Origin: Bacillota bacterium
GTDB lineage: Bacteria > Bacillota > Clostridia > Christensenellales > SZUA-584
Direction: 5' to 3'
Assembly: GCA_023459495.1 (NCBI GenBank)
Contig: JAEWTL010000118.1
Location: 1 to 64,000 of the forward strand
Length of the DNA stretch: 64,000 nucleotides
Part shown: positions 1 through 8,125 of the stretch, piece by piece
Layout: every line of letters starts with the position of its first letter
Numbering within the stretch: the stretch's first letter is position 1
Position numbers and translations under genes: made by a program
The notes under the pieces: model-generated
Told to the model about the DNA's origin: nothing
The model's input: the letters and a program-made list of their open reading frames with translations, nothing else
Databases searched by the model: none

Positions 1-39
1 TACTCGTTCTTTCAATTCATTGCTGTATTTCTTGTTCAT
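1..39 (-). CDS. N-terminus of a transposase (IS3-like orfA), partial
   Basis: Thirteen codons are visible (MNKKYSNELKERV), running off the left edge of the window. The opening, a Met-Asn-Lys-Lys-Tyr followed by an ELKERV helix, is typical of the N-terminal helix-turn-helix of IS3-family orfA proteins. A strong ribosome binding site (AAAGGAGGG) lies 4 bases before the ATG. Only the first residues are seen, so the family call is an inference; another HTH protein is possible. Confidence 0.5.
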   Translation of the reverse strand, partial: MNKKYSNELKERV

Positions 40-58
40 CGTTCCCTCCTTTCATTAC

Positions 59-95
59 AAAAGCCTATGTTACGATATTGTACCATAGGCTTTTT
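59..95. terminator. hairpin in front of the transposase gene
   Basis: An 11-bp perfect inverted repeat (59-69 with 84-94, 14-base loop) followed by T on both strands. It lies between the transposase start and xylA. It can act as a terminator for xylA transcripts (xylA is read leftwards into it) and as a roadblock that protects the transposase from read-through, a common feature of IS ends. A near-palindrome TAGTGTAACACTA sits at 108-120 and may be close to the IS boundary; the exact end cannot be fixed from one side. Confidence 0.55.
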
Positions 96-158
96 ACTGT
101 CCGTTTATAGTGTAACACTACAACAGAGCGGTTATTTATAAAGCAGTATCGTTCTCGT

Positions 159-1472
159 TTATCCGAAAAATGCTTCGTTAACTATGCTCTCAAGATATTC
201 CTGCTCTCCGCTTTCTTTTACGCTGACTTCTCCCAGCGAGAGAGCGTGAGCTTCGAGTTCCATAAAGCTTAAAGCACCACTGACGATCTTCTCGCCGATG
301 CCCGAATAATAGCTCTGGTAGCGCCGGTTGAGGAACTGCTCCAAACGCCCGTCTTCCGCCAGTTTCCATGCCATCTTGAATCCCAGTGCCATGGTGTCCA
401 TGCCCAGAATATATCCACGAAAAACATCATCAGGAGCAATCGATTCCCGCCGCAACTTCGCATCAAAGTTTGTTCCGCCTTTGGTGAAGCCTCCAGCTTT
501 AATGACTTCATACATCGCAAGCGCAACTTCGTATACGTTGGAGGGAAAGTTGTCGGTATCCCATCCGTTGAACGTCTCTCCCTGATTCGCATCAATCGAA
601 CCAAAAACGCCATTTTCGCGCGCAACGCGCAGCTCATGGGCAAAGCTGTGCTTTGCAAGCGTAGCATGGTTGGCTTCGATATTCATTTTAAAGTCATCCT
701 GCAGCCCATATTTGCGCAGGAATGACAGCACGGTTGCGACGTCGTAGTCATATTGAAAGCTCGTTGGTTCCATCGGCTTCGGCTCGATGTAAAAGCTGCC
801 TGTGAATCCGATGCTGCGCGCATAATCCCGCGCCATCGTCAGCATCCGGGCATAATTATCCTGTTCCAGCGCAAAATCCGTGTTAAGCAGTGTCACATAT
901 CCTTCCCTGCCCCCCCAGAATACGTAGCCTTCGCCATTAAGCCTAACCGTCGCTTCCATCGCCTTTTTAATCTGCGCCGCGGCGAACGCAAATACATCCG
1001 CGTTGCAGGATGTCGCTGCGCCATGGAGATACCGTTTGTTTCCAAACAGGTTCGCTGTTCCCCACAACAGCTTTTTATCATGCTCCTTCATGAGCTGCTC
1101 AAGCAAATTAACATACTGATCTAGAATCGCATTGGTCTCGGCCAACGTGCTGCCCTCAGGCGCGATATCCCTGTCGTGGAAGCAGAAATAGTCGATGCCG
1201 AGTTTATTCATAATCTCAAAGCCTGCGTATGCCTTGTGGGTATATATATCTTTTGGATCAGCCCCTCCAAAGGATCTATCACGGGTTCCCGGGCCAAACA
1301 TATCGAGCCCGTCGGCGCCCAACGTATGCCAATAAGACATCGCAAACCGCAAATGCTCCTTCATGGTCTTTCCGCCTAGTTTTTCGTCGGGGTTATAGAA
1401 TTTGAATGAGAACGCGCTCCCGCCCTTTCCCATATATTCGATCTTCGGTACATTCGGAAAATATTCTTTCAT
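159..1472 (-). CDS. xylA: xylose isomerase
   Basis: Converts D-xylose to D-xylulose in the cytoplasm (also D-glucose to D-fructose), the first step of the isomerase route of pentose use. 437 aa, the normal length of the class II clostridial and plant-type enzymes. Visible active-site signatures are FCFHDRD with the catalytic His, the IEPKPMEPT segment with the metal-bridging Glu/Lys, and the GSIDANQGE metal-binding stretch. I chose the ATG at 1472 because GAGAGGTGG stands 5 bases before it; an ATG-containing extension of 27 codons upstream has no binding site. No xylB, xylose transporter or XylR is in the window, and I saw no clear catabolite-repression (cre) operator, so it stands alone beside an IS edge. 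Confidence 0.95.
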   Translation of the reverse strand: MKEYFPNVPKIEYMGKGGSAFSFKFYNPDEKLGGKTMKEHLRFAMSYWHTLGADGLDMFGPGTRDRSFGGADPKDIYTHKAYAGFEIMNKLGIDYFCFHDRDIAPEGSTLAETNAILDQYVNLLEQLMKEHDKKLLWGTANLFGNKRYLHGAATSCNADVFAFAAAQIKKAMEATVRLNGEGYVFWGGREGYVTLLNTDFALEQDNYARMLTMARDYARSIGFTGSFYIEPKPMEPTSFQYDYDVATVLSFLRKYGLQDDFKMNIEANHATLAKHSFAHELRVARENGVFGSIDANQGETFNGWDTDNFPSNVYEVALAMYEVIKAGGFTKGGTNFDAKLRRESIAPDDVFRGYILGMDTMALGFKMAWKLAEDGRLEQFLNRRYQSYYSGIGEKIVSGALSFMELEAHALSLGEVSVKESGEQEYLESIVNEAFFG

Positions 1473-1818
1473 TTTGCCACCTCTCTGCGTTATTATGTTT
1501 AATGCAATTGTATCAACGCGGCTATTCATGTACCAGCGATTTAAATAGTACAATATTAATTGCTTAAAGCTTACGCCGACAATAATGTCCTTATGGGCTA
1601 ATGTTAAGTATACGCGGAGAATAAAAAATGCCCAGCCGAGTTTTATCTGTGTTGTCTAAAATAATCAAGATTGATATGATTTAAATGCTCCCTTCGTTTG
1701 CTTTTTTAGGGAATGCAAAAGTGTGAAGGATCGGTCACCAGTTAACATGAACCAACGACTTAATATAGTAATACGCGCTCATATTATTAAAGAAGGTTTC
1801 GAGTGAAATCCAGCAGAC
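1473..1818. other. intergenic region between divergent xylA and the ABC-F gene
   Basis: About 350 bases with no convincing gene. Two very short open frames, 1628-1684 (18 codons, weak GGAG upstream) and 1747-1806 (19 codons, no ribosome binding site), are probably chance. The xylA promoter must lie here but I could not pick out a clean -35/-10 pair. Confidence 0.4.
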
Positions 1819-1847
1819 TTGGCATTATAGTGTTTGTGGGGTATAAT
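1819..1847 (+). promoter_or_regulatory. sigma-A promoter of the ABC-F gene
   Basis: TTGGCA at 1819-1824, a spacer of exactly 17 bases, and a consensus TATAAT at 1842-1847. Transcription should start near 1853-1855, leaving a leader of about 75 bases before the ATG at 1928. Confidence 0.8.
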
Positions 1848-1852
1848 TAAAA

Positions 1853-1906
1853 ATAGTTGAAAACTATGAAAGCCTTAGAGATTAACCTTAAAAGGCTTTC
1901 TTTTTT
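1853..1906 (+). terminator. possible transcription attenuator in the ABC-F leader
   Basis: The short leader begins with a 6-bp hairpin (1853-1858 with 1862-1867) and then holds a classic intrinsic terminator: a 9-bp stem 1868-1876 with 1892-1900 followed by six T (1901-1906), ending 12 bases before the ribosome binding site of the ABC-F gene. A terminator between a consensus promoter and its gene implies conditional read-through. A 21-codon open frame (ATG 1866) runs through the terminator and ends in TGA overlapping the ABC-F ATG, but it has no good ribosome binding site. Regulation by stalled ribosomes is known for several antibiotic-responsive ABC-F genes; that it applies here is inferred. 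Confidence 0.55.
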
Positions 1907-1927
1907 GTCGAATATATTGGAGGATCT

Positions 1928-3481
1928 ATGAGTATATTAAACGTCCAGCATGTCACCCATGGCTTCGGTGCCAGACGGATTTTAGAAGATGCATCTTTTC
2001 GCCTGTTAAAGGGCGAACATGTTGGGCTGGTCGGCGCGAATGGCGAGGGAAAATCCACATTTTTAAACATCATCACCGGCAAACTGATGCCGGACCAGGG
2101 CACGGTTGAGTGGTGTAATCGTGTGACGACCGGTTACCTTGATCAGTACACGACGCTAACCCAGGGAAAGACGATACGAGAGGTTTTGCGCGAAGCCTTT
2201 CAATATATGGTTGATCTTGAAACCGAATTGAATGCCATGTACGAACGCATGGGGTCCTGCTCCGAAGATGAGATGACCGCACTTTTAGAAGAAGCCGGAG
2301 ATATACAACACAGCCTTGAGCATAATGGTTACTACACCATTGACTTTAAAATTGAGGAGATTGCAAACGGCCTCGGCCTGTGCGATATCGGGTTAGACCG
2401 CGATGTCAAAGACCTTAGCGGCGGTCAGCGTGTTAAAGTATTACTGACAAAGCTGCTGCTGCAAAACCCGATGATATTGATTTTGGACGAGCCGACAAAC
2501 TTTTTGGATGAAAATCATATTGCGTGGCTAAAAAATTATTTGCAGGATTACGAGAATGCATTCATTTTGGTATCGCATGACGTCACCTTTTTAAATGATG
2601 TCGTCAATGTTGTTTACCACGTCGAAAACGCTCAGTTTACACGGTATACCGGGAATTACGAACAGTTTCAGGAAATGTATAACCTGAAAAAGCTTCAGTT
2701 GGAAAAGGCTTATGATCGCCAGCAAAAAGAAATCGGCAAATTAGAGGACTTTATAGCACGCAACAAGGCACGCGTGGCGACTTCGAACATGGCCAAGAGC
2801 CGTCAGAAAAAGCTGGACAAAATGGAGATTATCGAGCTTGTAAAAGATAGAATCAAACCAACCTTCAAATTTTCCGAAGCAAAGACCCCAGGGAAAATTA
2901 TAGTGAACGCGAAGGATTTAGTTTTGGGCTATGGTGACCCGTTGACAAAACCAATCACCATCATGCTGGAGCGTGGTCAGAAAGTTGCTATCAAAGGCGT
3001 TAACGGACTCGGTAAATCCACATTATTAAAAACATTACTTGGCATTATAGCTCCGGTTTCGGGCGGATGTGAGCTTGACCCATATATACATCAAGGTTAT
3101 TTCGAACAAGAAGAGGTGTTAAGTGATAGTACTGCGTTTGATGAAATTTGGGCCGAATACCCAAGTATGACAAACGCAGAGGTTCGGTCGGCGCTTGCCA
3201 AGTGCGGGCTAACCAAAAATCATATTACAAGTCAGATGAAAGTGCTATCAGGCGGAGAAAACGCAAAGGTTCGCATTTGCAAGCTGATGCTCAAGAATAT
3301 AAACTTTTTGGTACTCGACGAACCTACAAATCATCTTGATACTGACGCAAAGGAATCGCTTCAAAAAGCCATTATCGAATTTAAAGGAACTGTTTTGCTG
3401 GTTTGTCATGAACCAGAGTTTTATGAAGGCTGGGTAACCGATGTCTGGAATGTGGAAAACTGGACAAATAAGATCGTATAA
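1928..3481 (+). CDS. ABC-F family ATPase, YfmM-like
   Basis: Cytoplasmic ribosome-associated ATPase with no membrane domain. 517 aa with two nucleotide-binding domains: Walker A GANGEGKST (about 36-44) and GVNGLGKST (about 357-365), signatures LSGGQ (about 162) and LSGGE (about 440), Walker B LILDEPTNFLD (about 188) and LVLDEPTNHLD (about 462). Between them is the charged helical linker (about 245-310) that in ABC-F proteins reaches the P-site tRNA. Length and overall wording resemble Bacillus YfmM rather than the larger Uup or the resistance factors Vga/Msr. ABC-F proteins relieve stalled ribosomes, and some give resistance to PTC-binding antibiotics. The attenuator-like leader hints at antibiotic or translation-stress induction, which is an inference. 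GGAGG stands 4 bases before the ATG. Confidence 0.85.
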   Translation: MSILNVQHVTHGFGARRILEDASFRLLKGEHVGLVGANGEGKSTFLNIITGKLMPDQGTVEWCNRVTTGYLDQYTTLTQGKTIREVLREAFQYMVDLETELNAMYERMGSCSEDEMTALLEEAGDIQHSLEHNGYYTIDFKIEEIANGLGLCDIGLDRDVKDLSGGQRVKVLLTKLLLQNPMILILDEPTNFLDENHIAWLKNYLQDYENAFILVSHDVTFLNDVVNVVYHVENAQFTRYTGNYEQFQEMYNLKKLQLEKAYDRQQKEIGKLEDFIARNKARVATSNMAKSRQKKLDKMEIIELVKDRIKPTFKFSEAKTPGKIIVNAKDLVLGYGDPLTKPITIMLERGQKVAIKGVNGLGKSTLLKTLLGIIAPVSGGCELDPYIHQGYFEQEEVLSDSTAFDEIWAEYPSMTNAEVRSALAKCGLTKNHITSQMKVLSGGENAKVRICKLMLKNINFLVLDEPTNHLDTDAKESLQKAIIEFKGTVLLVCHEPEFYEGWVTDVWNVENWTNKIV

Positions 3482-3509
3482 GCGTTACTTTATCCTTGTT
3501 TCACCCTCG

Positions 3510-3532
3510 GACGGTCACCCGTCTATTTTTTC
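3510..3532 (+). terminator. intrinsic terminator after the ABC-F gene
   Basis: GACGG (3510-3514), loop TCAC, CCGTC (3519-3523), then TATTTTTTC. It overlaps the last codons of the oppositely oriented KTSC reading frame. Confidence 0.7.
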
Positions 3533-3940
3533 ATATTCGTATCGACCTTTGATGTGTGAGTTATACCAGCTGCCAAGTTAGTCAGCTGCGATAAATTGAC
3601 TCCATTTATCCTCTGGAAAATCCGAATACGCGTAGACTGAACCGCTATCCCTGAACCGGACAACAAGAATCTCCCAGTCTGAATCATAGCCAATTTCACT
3701 AAAACAGGAGGATCCCGGCGTGGACTGCATATTAACGTCGTCAACATCAAAAATGTGTGGCGTCGGTGTCTGTATCACAGCGTCATAGTTGTGCGGTGTC
3801 GGTGCTGCTGTCATTTCAGGAGTTATGGCGCGAGTGATTACGACTTCGTCTGCACTGGCTGTTTGTTTTGTTTCGTCACATCCCACCAGAAACAAAAGGA
3901 TTAATAGTAAGAATGTGCAGTAATATGCAATGCGTTTCAT
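3515..3940 (-). pseudogene. KTSC-domain lipoprotein interrupted by an in-frame stop
   Basis: The intact part (3578-3940) gives 120 aa: a lipoprotein signal with lipobox LFLVGC (Cys at about 21), a low-complexity Thr/Pro linker, and a KTSC-type domain (SSCFSEIGYDSDWEILVV onward). It stops with TAA right after FIAAD. Read on in the same frame, the next 20 codons, LGSWYNSHIKGRYEYEKIDG then TGA at 3515, are exactly the missing end of a KTSC domain. A single change (for example TCA to TAA at 3578-3580) explains this. So the gene is either a recent pseudogene, or it makes a shortened protein. KTSC domains have no well-established function; here it would be outside the membrane. Confidence 0.75.
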
Positions 3941-4220
3941 GGTGGAATCTCCATATCATCGTCATCAGCCAGGACACATATCGACTACCGTAAACATTAT
4001 TATTATAAAAACTATAAGCAGCGTTGACTTAATAATATAATATTTGATTATTTTTTACAACCCTCTTTTCGGAACGCGGTTAAGCCTCCTTTTATTAGTT
4101 AGCGACTTGAAAATACGTCCCCATTTGATTATAGCGCCAGTTCCATTTTTATGCAGGTATATCTAGGTTAGGGTGCTGACAGACAAACAACCAGGTACAA
4201 CAAACAAGCTTTGTTTTTAT
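3941..4220. other. intergenic region, nothing recognised
   Basis: About 280 AT-rich bases between the KTSC lipoprotein start and the tRNA-Glu terminator. I see no gene-like frame with a ribosome binding site and no clear structured RNA. Confidence 0.4.
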
Positions 4221-4224
4221 AAAT

Positions 4225-4257
4225 AAAACAGCCTGCCATTGTATCAATGACAAGCTG
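4225..4257 (-). terminator. intrinsic terminator of tRNA-Glu
   Basis: Read on the minus strand: a 13-bp stem with some G-U pairs (4245-4257 with 4229-4241), a 3-base loop, then TTTTATTTATAA. Confidence 0.75.
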
Positions 4258-4264
4258 CTTTTCT

Positions 4265-4339
4265 TGGTACCTCCTAGGGGAATCGAACCCCTGTTACCGC
4301 CGTGAGAGGGCGGTGTCTTGACCGCTTGACCAAGGAGGC
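4265..4339 (-). tRNA. tRNA-Glu (anticodon CTC)
   Basis: The minus strand folds as a full cloverleaf: acceptor GCCTCCT paired to AGGAGGT, anticodon arm CGCC-CTCTCAC-GGCG with anticodon CTC, T arm with GGTTCGATTCC. The 3' CCA is encoded (4265-4267). It decodes GAG. It is a single-gene transcription unit with its own promoter and terminator. Confidence 0.93.
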
Positions 4340-4353
4340 GAGTCGCGAAAATC

Positions 4354-4382
4354 ATCATAACAGAAAACCGCTTTGATGGCAA
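4354..4382 (-). promoter_or_regulatory. promoter of tRNA-Glu
   Basis: On the minus strand TTGCCA (4382-4377), 17 bases, TATGAT (4359-4354), about 15 bases before the first base of the tRNA. Confidence 0.75.
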
Positions 4383-4409
4383 CCCCCAATTTCAGTTTTA
4401 TATTCTTTT

Positions 4410-4862
4410 TTAATGCCCCTTCTGGCTTGCCAATTTTCCGAAACGGTCATGGGAAATTTGTGTTATACAATATTTTTCAACCTGATCCCCGACACGCTTA
4501 AGCAGCAGCGCGTTCCCCAAGTCTGAAAAGCAAGTATGTACTTCTACATTTTCGCAATCGGGTAGTTTGGACTCTTTCGGCAGCATTACCCTGACTTTAA
4601 TGCGTTCCTGCGTGTCTATTTTTTGTGCTTCAACGACGCTGCCGAGTATTACAAAAGGCAGCTCGTTTCTTTCACAGCAGACAGACGCGCTCTCAAGAAA
4701 CGACTCGATTTCCCGTATGTACAAATTCAAGAAGTTTAGTTTGCTCGTATAGGAATCATAGTCGTGAGTATACGCGCTGATTATGTTTAACTTTTTTCGG
4801 TGAATGTCCAGCATGTGATCGCGAAGATGATTGAACACATCCCTGGAAACGATATCACCCAT
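4410..4862 (-). CDS. GreA/GreB-type (Rnk-like) C-terminal domain protein
   Basis: 150 aa. The C-terminal half (about 75-140) matches the FKBP-like domain of GreA/GreB elongation factors: a VILGSVVEAQ strand at the start and SDLGNALLLKRVGDQVE, equivalent to the Gre SPLGxALLGKxxGDxV signature. The N-terminal half is a predicted helical segment shorter than the GreA coiled coil, as in Rnk-type proteins that bind RNA polymerase without cleavage activity. Role is inferred: modulation of RNA polymerase. The ATG at 4862 has GGAGGGG just upstream; the ATG ten codons earlier has none. It is divergent from nothing nearby and appears to be a single gene. Confidence 0.65.
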   Translation of the reverse strand: MGDIVSRDVFNHLRDHMLDIHRKKLNIISAYTHDYDSYTSKLNFLNLYIREIESFLESASVCCERNELPFVILGSVVEAQKIDTQERIKVRVMLPKESKLPDCENVEVHTCFSDLGNALLLKRVGDQVEKYCITQISHDRFGKLASQKGH

Positions 4863-5033
4863 TACCCCTCCGCATATGTATAAAGATAGCATATTATATA
4901 ATTATGTTAACATGGCTTCTATCATATGTCAACTCTGGTTTATGAATCCATTAAATAGCGCTGTTAATATTAAATGTAAATAGGATTATTTATATAAATT
5001 ACATATGAGGCAGCCTACATTTATGTCGTAGAT

Positions 5034-5063
5034 AAAAAAGGAGCGACGTTTCCGTCGCTCCTT
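5034..5063 (-). terminator. intrinsic terminator of gap
   Basis: Minus strand: a 9-bp stem GGAGCGACG / CGTCGCTCC closing a GAAA tetraloop, followed by TTTTTT. Stem positions are 5053-5061 with 5040-5048. Confidence 0.9.
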
Positions 5064-5075
5064 CTAAGAACCAAA

Positions 5076-6086
5076 TTACTTTTTGTCAACAGACGCCATA
5101 TGCTCAACAAGGCTGACAACCTTGTTGGAATAGCCCCACTCGTTGTCGTACCAGGATACGAGCTTGACGAAATTCGGGTTGAGCATGATGCCTGCGCCTG
5201 CATCGAAGATGCTGGTCCGCGCATCGCCGATAAAATCGGACGAAACAACCTGATCCTCGGTGTAGCCCAAGATGCCCTTGAGCGCGCCTTCGGAAGCAGC
5301 TTTCATCGCAGCCTTGATCTCATCATACGTCGTAGCCTTTTCAAGCCTTACCGTCAGGTCAACAACCGAGACGTCAGCCGTGGGCACGCGGAAAGACATA
5401 CCGGTCAGCTTGCCGTTGAGCTTCGGAATGACCTTGCCGACCGCTTTCGCAGCGCCGGTAGACGAAGGAATGATGTTAAACGCAGCGCCTCTGCCGCCTC
5501 TCCAGTCCTTCTTGGAAGGACCGTCGACCGTCTTCTGGGTAGCCGTGGTAGCATGAACCGTCGTCATCAGGCCTTCTACGATACCAAAGTTGTCGTCAAC
5601 CACCTTAGCCAGCGGCGCGAGGCAGTTGGTCGTGCACGAAGCGTTGGAAACAACGTTCATGTCCGTCGTATAACTGTCGTTGTTAACACCCATGACGAAC
5701 ATCGGCGCATCAGCAGAGGGAGCTGAGATAACTACCTTCTTGGCACCGCCCTTGAAATGCGCGCTCGCCTTTTCGATAGTCGTGTAAACACCTGTGGATT
5801 CCACAATGTATTCCGCGCCGCACTCGCTCCACGGGATATCTGAAGCGTTCATGCAAGCGTAAACCGCGATCTCACGCCCATTGACGATGATCGCATTTTC
5901 CTTGGCACTGACGCTGCCCTTGAAGTGGCCATGCACGGTGTCATACGTAAGCATGTACACCATGTACTCCGGATCGATGAACGGATCGTTGATCCCGAGG
6001 ATCTCGATGTTCGGGTTGTCCACTGCCGCCCTGAAAACAAGGCGCCCGATGCGTCCAAAACCATTGATACCAACCTTGATTGCCAT
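5076..6086 (-). CDS. gap: glyceraldehyde-3-phosphate dehydrogenase
   Basis: Catalyses the NAD-dependent oxidation and phosphorylation of glyceraldehyde 3-phosphate in glycolysis. 336 aa, full length. The N-terminal Rossmann motif GFGRIGRL binds NAD, the catalytic Cys is in SNASCTTNCLAP (about residue 150), and the C-terminal SWYDNEWGYS motif is intact. AAGGAGG lies before the ATG and a strong promoter at 6135-6163. It has its own terminator and so is transcribed alone, not with pgk or tpi, which are not in the window. Confidence 0.98.
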   Translation of the reverse strand: MAIKVGINGFGRIGRLVFRAAVDNPNIEILGINDPFIDPEYMVYMLTYDTVHGHFKGSVSAKENAIIVNGREIAVYACMNASDIPWSECGAEYIVESTGVYTTIEKASAHFKGGAKKVVISAPSADAPMFVMGVNNDSYTTDMNVVSNASCTTNCLAPLAKVVDDNFGIVEGLMTTVHATTATQKTVDGPSKKDWRGGRGAAFNIIPSSTGAAKAVGKVIPKLNGKLTGMSFRVPTADVSVVDLTVRLEKATTYDEIKAAMKAASEGALKGILGYTEDQVVSSDFIGDARTSIFDAGAGIMLNPNFVKLVSWYDNEWGYSNKVVSLVEHMASVDKK

Positions 6087-6134
6087 AATCTGTTCCTCCT
6101 TATAAATAAAAAATTCACAAACTTATTTTACCCT

Positions 6135-6163
6135 ATCATACTCCATTGGCCGGCATTTTTCAA
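6135..6163 (-). promoter_or_regulatory. promoter of gap
   Basis: Minus strand TTGAAA (6163-6158), 17 bases, TATGAT (6140-6135), giving a 5' UTR of about 40 bases. Confidence 0.75.
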
Positions 6164-6238
6164 GTGCCCTCTAAAGCAAGACCATTCCTGCCCTAATTCT
6201 TAATTCTACACTAAAACTCTTTTTCCTTTACGAATAAA

Positions 6239-6271
6239 TAAAAAAAGCGGTGCTTTATTGCAGCAGCCGCT
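6239..6271 (-). terminator. intrinsic terminator at the end of the scpA-rluB operon
   Basis: Minus strand: AGCGG.TGCT pairs with AGCA.CCGCT (6271-6262 with 6254-6246), followed by seven T. The stem starts within the last codons of rluB. Confidence 0.75.
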
Positions 6272-6968
6272 TGAAACGATCCAGTTCATCGGCCGTCAGA
6301 TATCTCCATTCTCCCGGTCTTAGGTCGCCCAATTTCAGGCACCCCTCCGACACCCTCTGTAAATACCGGACAGAAGAGCCCACCGACTCAAGCATGTGAC
6401 GGACCTGACGATTACGGCCTTCATGAATGGTGATCCTAAGCCGGGTTTCCTCCGCGCGGCGCTTTATGACCTCGACTCTGGCGGGATGAGTCCTATATCC
6501 CTCGATCATCACACCCGAACGCAATGCACTAAGGGCGTCGTCTCCAACCAAGCCGGATGCCACGACGAGATACTGCTTATCCACCTCATGCGCCGGGTGG
6601 GTGCACCGATACGCGAAGTCACCGTCGTTGGTCAGAAGTAGCAGCCCTTCCGTATCATAATCGAGCCGTCCAACCGGGAATATACGTTCGCGAACTCCGC
6701 CGACAAGCGACAGGACGGTTTTGCGCCCGCGATCATCACGACACGCAGAAATGTATCCCGTCGGCTTGTTCAGCAAGATATAGACTTTTTTCTCCTCAAG
6801 TTTGAGTTCACGCCCGTCCACGCAGACAATATCCTGATCCGGGTTCACATCCATCCCCATCGTCTGCACTTCAGCGCCGTTCACTGTAACCCGTCCCTGC
6901 GCAATCAGTTCGTCGGCCCCGCGGCGCGAGCTTGCACCGCACATGGCGATATACCGGTTCAGCCTCAC
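6255..6968 (-). CDS. rluB: pseudouridine synthase, RsuA/RluB family
   Basis: Isomerises a specific uridine to pseudouridine in rRNA, most likely position 2605 of 23S rRNA (E. coli numbering) if the RluB assignment is right. 237 aa. An N-terminal S4 RNA-binding domain (about 1-60: MRLNRYIAMCGASSRRGADE) is followed by the catalytic domain with the key Asp in GRLDYDTEGLLLLTNDG. The start is GTG at 6968 with GGGAGGAACA before it. It is the last gene of the operon with scpA, scpB and dacF, the same grouping as in Bacillus and many Clostridia. Confidence 0.9.
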   Translation of the reverse strand: MRLNRYIAMCGASSRRGADELIAQGRVTVNGAEVQTMGMDVNPDQDIVCVDGRELKLEEKKVYILLNKPTGYISACRDDRGRKTVLSLVGGVRERIFPVGRLDYDTEGLLLLTNDGDFAYRCTHPAHEVDKQYLVVASGLVGDDALSALRSGVMIEGYRTHPARVEVIKRRAEETRLRITIHEGRNRQVRHMLESVGSSVRYLQRVSEGCLKLGDLRPGEWRYLTADELDRFKRLLQ

Positions 6969-6983
6969 TGTTCCTCCCGCGCG

Positions 6984-8123
6984 CTAAGCTGCGGGATCGA
7001 GCCAGCCCTCCAACAGCTTGCGCAGATTATAGATATACGAATTGTCGCCGATCTCCCTCGGTGCGGTCAGGTTGGCGGAATATACACGTTTGCCATCCAG
7101 CCAGACATCGATGGTGCCCACGATCTGACCCTCCAGCACCGGTGCTTCCACCGTCTGCTCAACATATACTTTCTTCTGCACACGGGCGTATTCTTCGTCC
7201 GTCAGCGGATAAGCAACGTCCTGATCCGCGCAGACAGTAAACCCGTCCTCCATGCCGTGCTCAACTTTCACCTCGCCCACGGTCTCACCGCTTTGCACGA
7301 GCGTTCGGAACGAATAATTCTCAAATCCGTAGTCGAGCAGCTTCGTGCAGTCGTTGAACATATCCGGCGCATTGAGCACCACCGAGATAAGCTGCATGCC
7401 GTCCCGCTTTGCCGCCGCGCAAAGACATTTTCCAGCTGCATCAGTATAGCCGGTCTTGATGCCGTTGCCGCCATCATAGTTCCAAAGCAGCTTGTTCTTG
7501 TTTTTTACAACCCGGTCCCACTCATGGCCTTCCCACGGTATGGTCTTGTACTGCGTCTTGACGATCTCACAGAAGTAATCGTTACTCATTGCATACGCGC
7601 AGATCAATGCAAGGTCGTACGCCGTAGTATAGTGGTCATCGGCAGGCAACCCGTTCGGGTTGGCAAAATGCGTATTGTACGCGCCGATTTCTGTCGCTTT
7701 ATTGTTCATCATCTGAACAAAGGCGTCCACGCTACCCGCCACATGCTCCGCAATCGCAATCGCCGCATCGTTGCCGGAACTCAACATGAGGCCGAACAGC
7801 ATATCGGACAGCGGCATGTGTTCCCCTACTTCCAGCCATATCGACGATCCGCCCACACCGCTTGCGTTATCTGAAACCTCGACGATGTCGTCAAGATCAC
7901 AGTGTTCCAGCGCAAGAACAGCAGTCATCACCTTGGTAGTCGAAGCCATAGGGCGCTTTTCATAAGCGTTCTGTTCGAACAGCACCCGTCCGGTAGTGGC
8001 CTCAATGAGGATCGCCGAGTCTGCCGAAACGGCAACCGCCGCCTTTGACTCCTTAACATTATAAGCAAATATGAAGCAGAAAGCCATAAGCAGGGGGATG
8101 ATTTTTAATATGGTCTTTTTCAA
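6984..8123 (-). CDS. dacF: D-alanyl-D-alanine carboxypeptidase, DacF-like
   Basis: Penicillin-binding protein 5-type enzyme that trims the terminal D-Ala from peptidoglycan side chains outside the membrane. 379 aa. Signal peptide KKTILKIIPLLMAFCFIFAY with cleavage near SKAA, then the SxxK box STTK, the SxN box SSGNDAA, and KTG in GIKTGYTDAAG; a C-terminal PBP5-type beta domain and an amphipathic tail follow. I place the start at TTG 8123, directly behind the ytfJ stop and preceded by GAGGGGG; the ATG at 8156 lies inside ytfJ. Its position after ytfJ and scpAB suggests a role around sporulation or cortex, by analogy to Bacillus DacF. Confidence 0.9.
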   Translation of the reverse strand: MKKTILKIIPLLMAFCFIFAYNVKESKAAVAVSADSAILIEATTGRVLFEQNAYEKRPMASTTKVMTAVLALEHCDLDDIVEVSDNASGVGGSSIWLEVGEHMPLSDMLFGLMLSSGNDAAIAIAEHVAGSVDAFVQMMNNKATEIGAYNTHFANPNGLPADDHYTTAYDLALICAYAMSNDYFCEIVKTQYKTIPWEGHEWDRVVKNKNKLLWNYDGGNGIKTGYTDAAGKCLCAAAKRDGMQLISVVLNAPDMFNDCTKLLDYGFENYSFRTLVQSGETVGEVKVEHGMEDGFTVCADQDVAYPLTDEEYARVQKKVYVEQTVEAPVLEGQIVGTIDVWLDGKRVYSANLTAPREIGDNSYIYNLRKLLEGWLDPAA

Positions 8124-8125
8124 CT

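Noticed and set aside
1628..1684. 18-codon frame and another at 1747-1806 in front of the ABC-F promoter
   Set aside because: They precede the predicted transcription start of the ABC-F gene, and at least the second has no ribosome binding site, so they are not part of its leader.
3578..3580. Stop-codon recoding of TAA in the KTSC gene
   Set aside because: Ordinary genes in the window end in TAA and no recoding element is visible; mutation is simpler.
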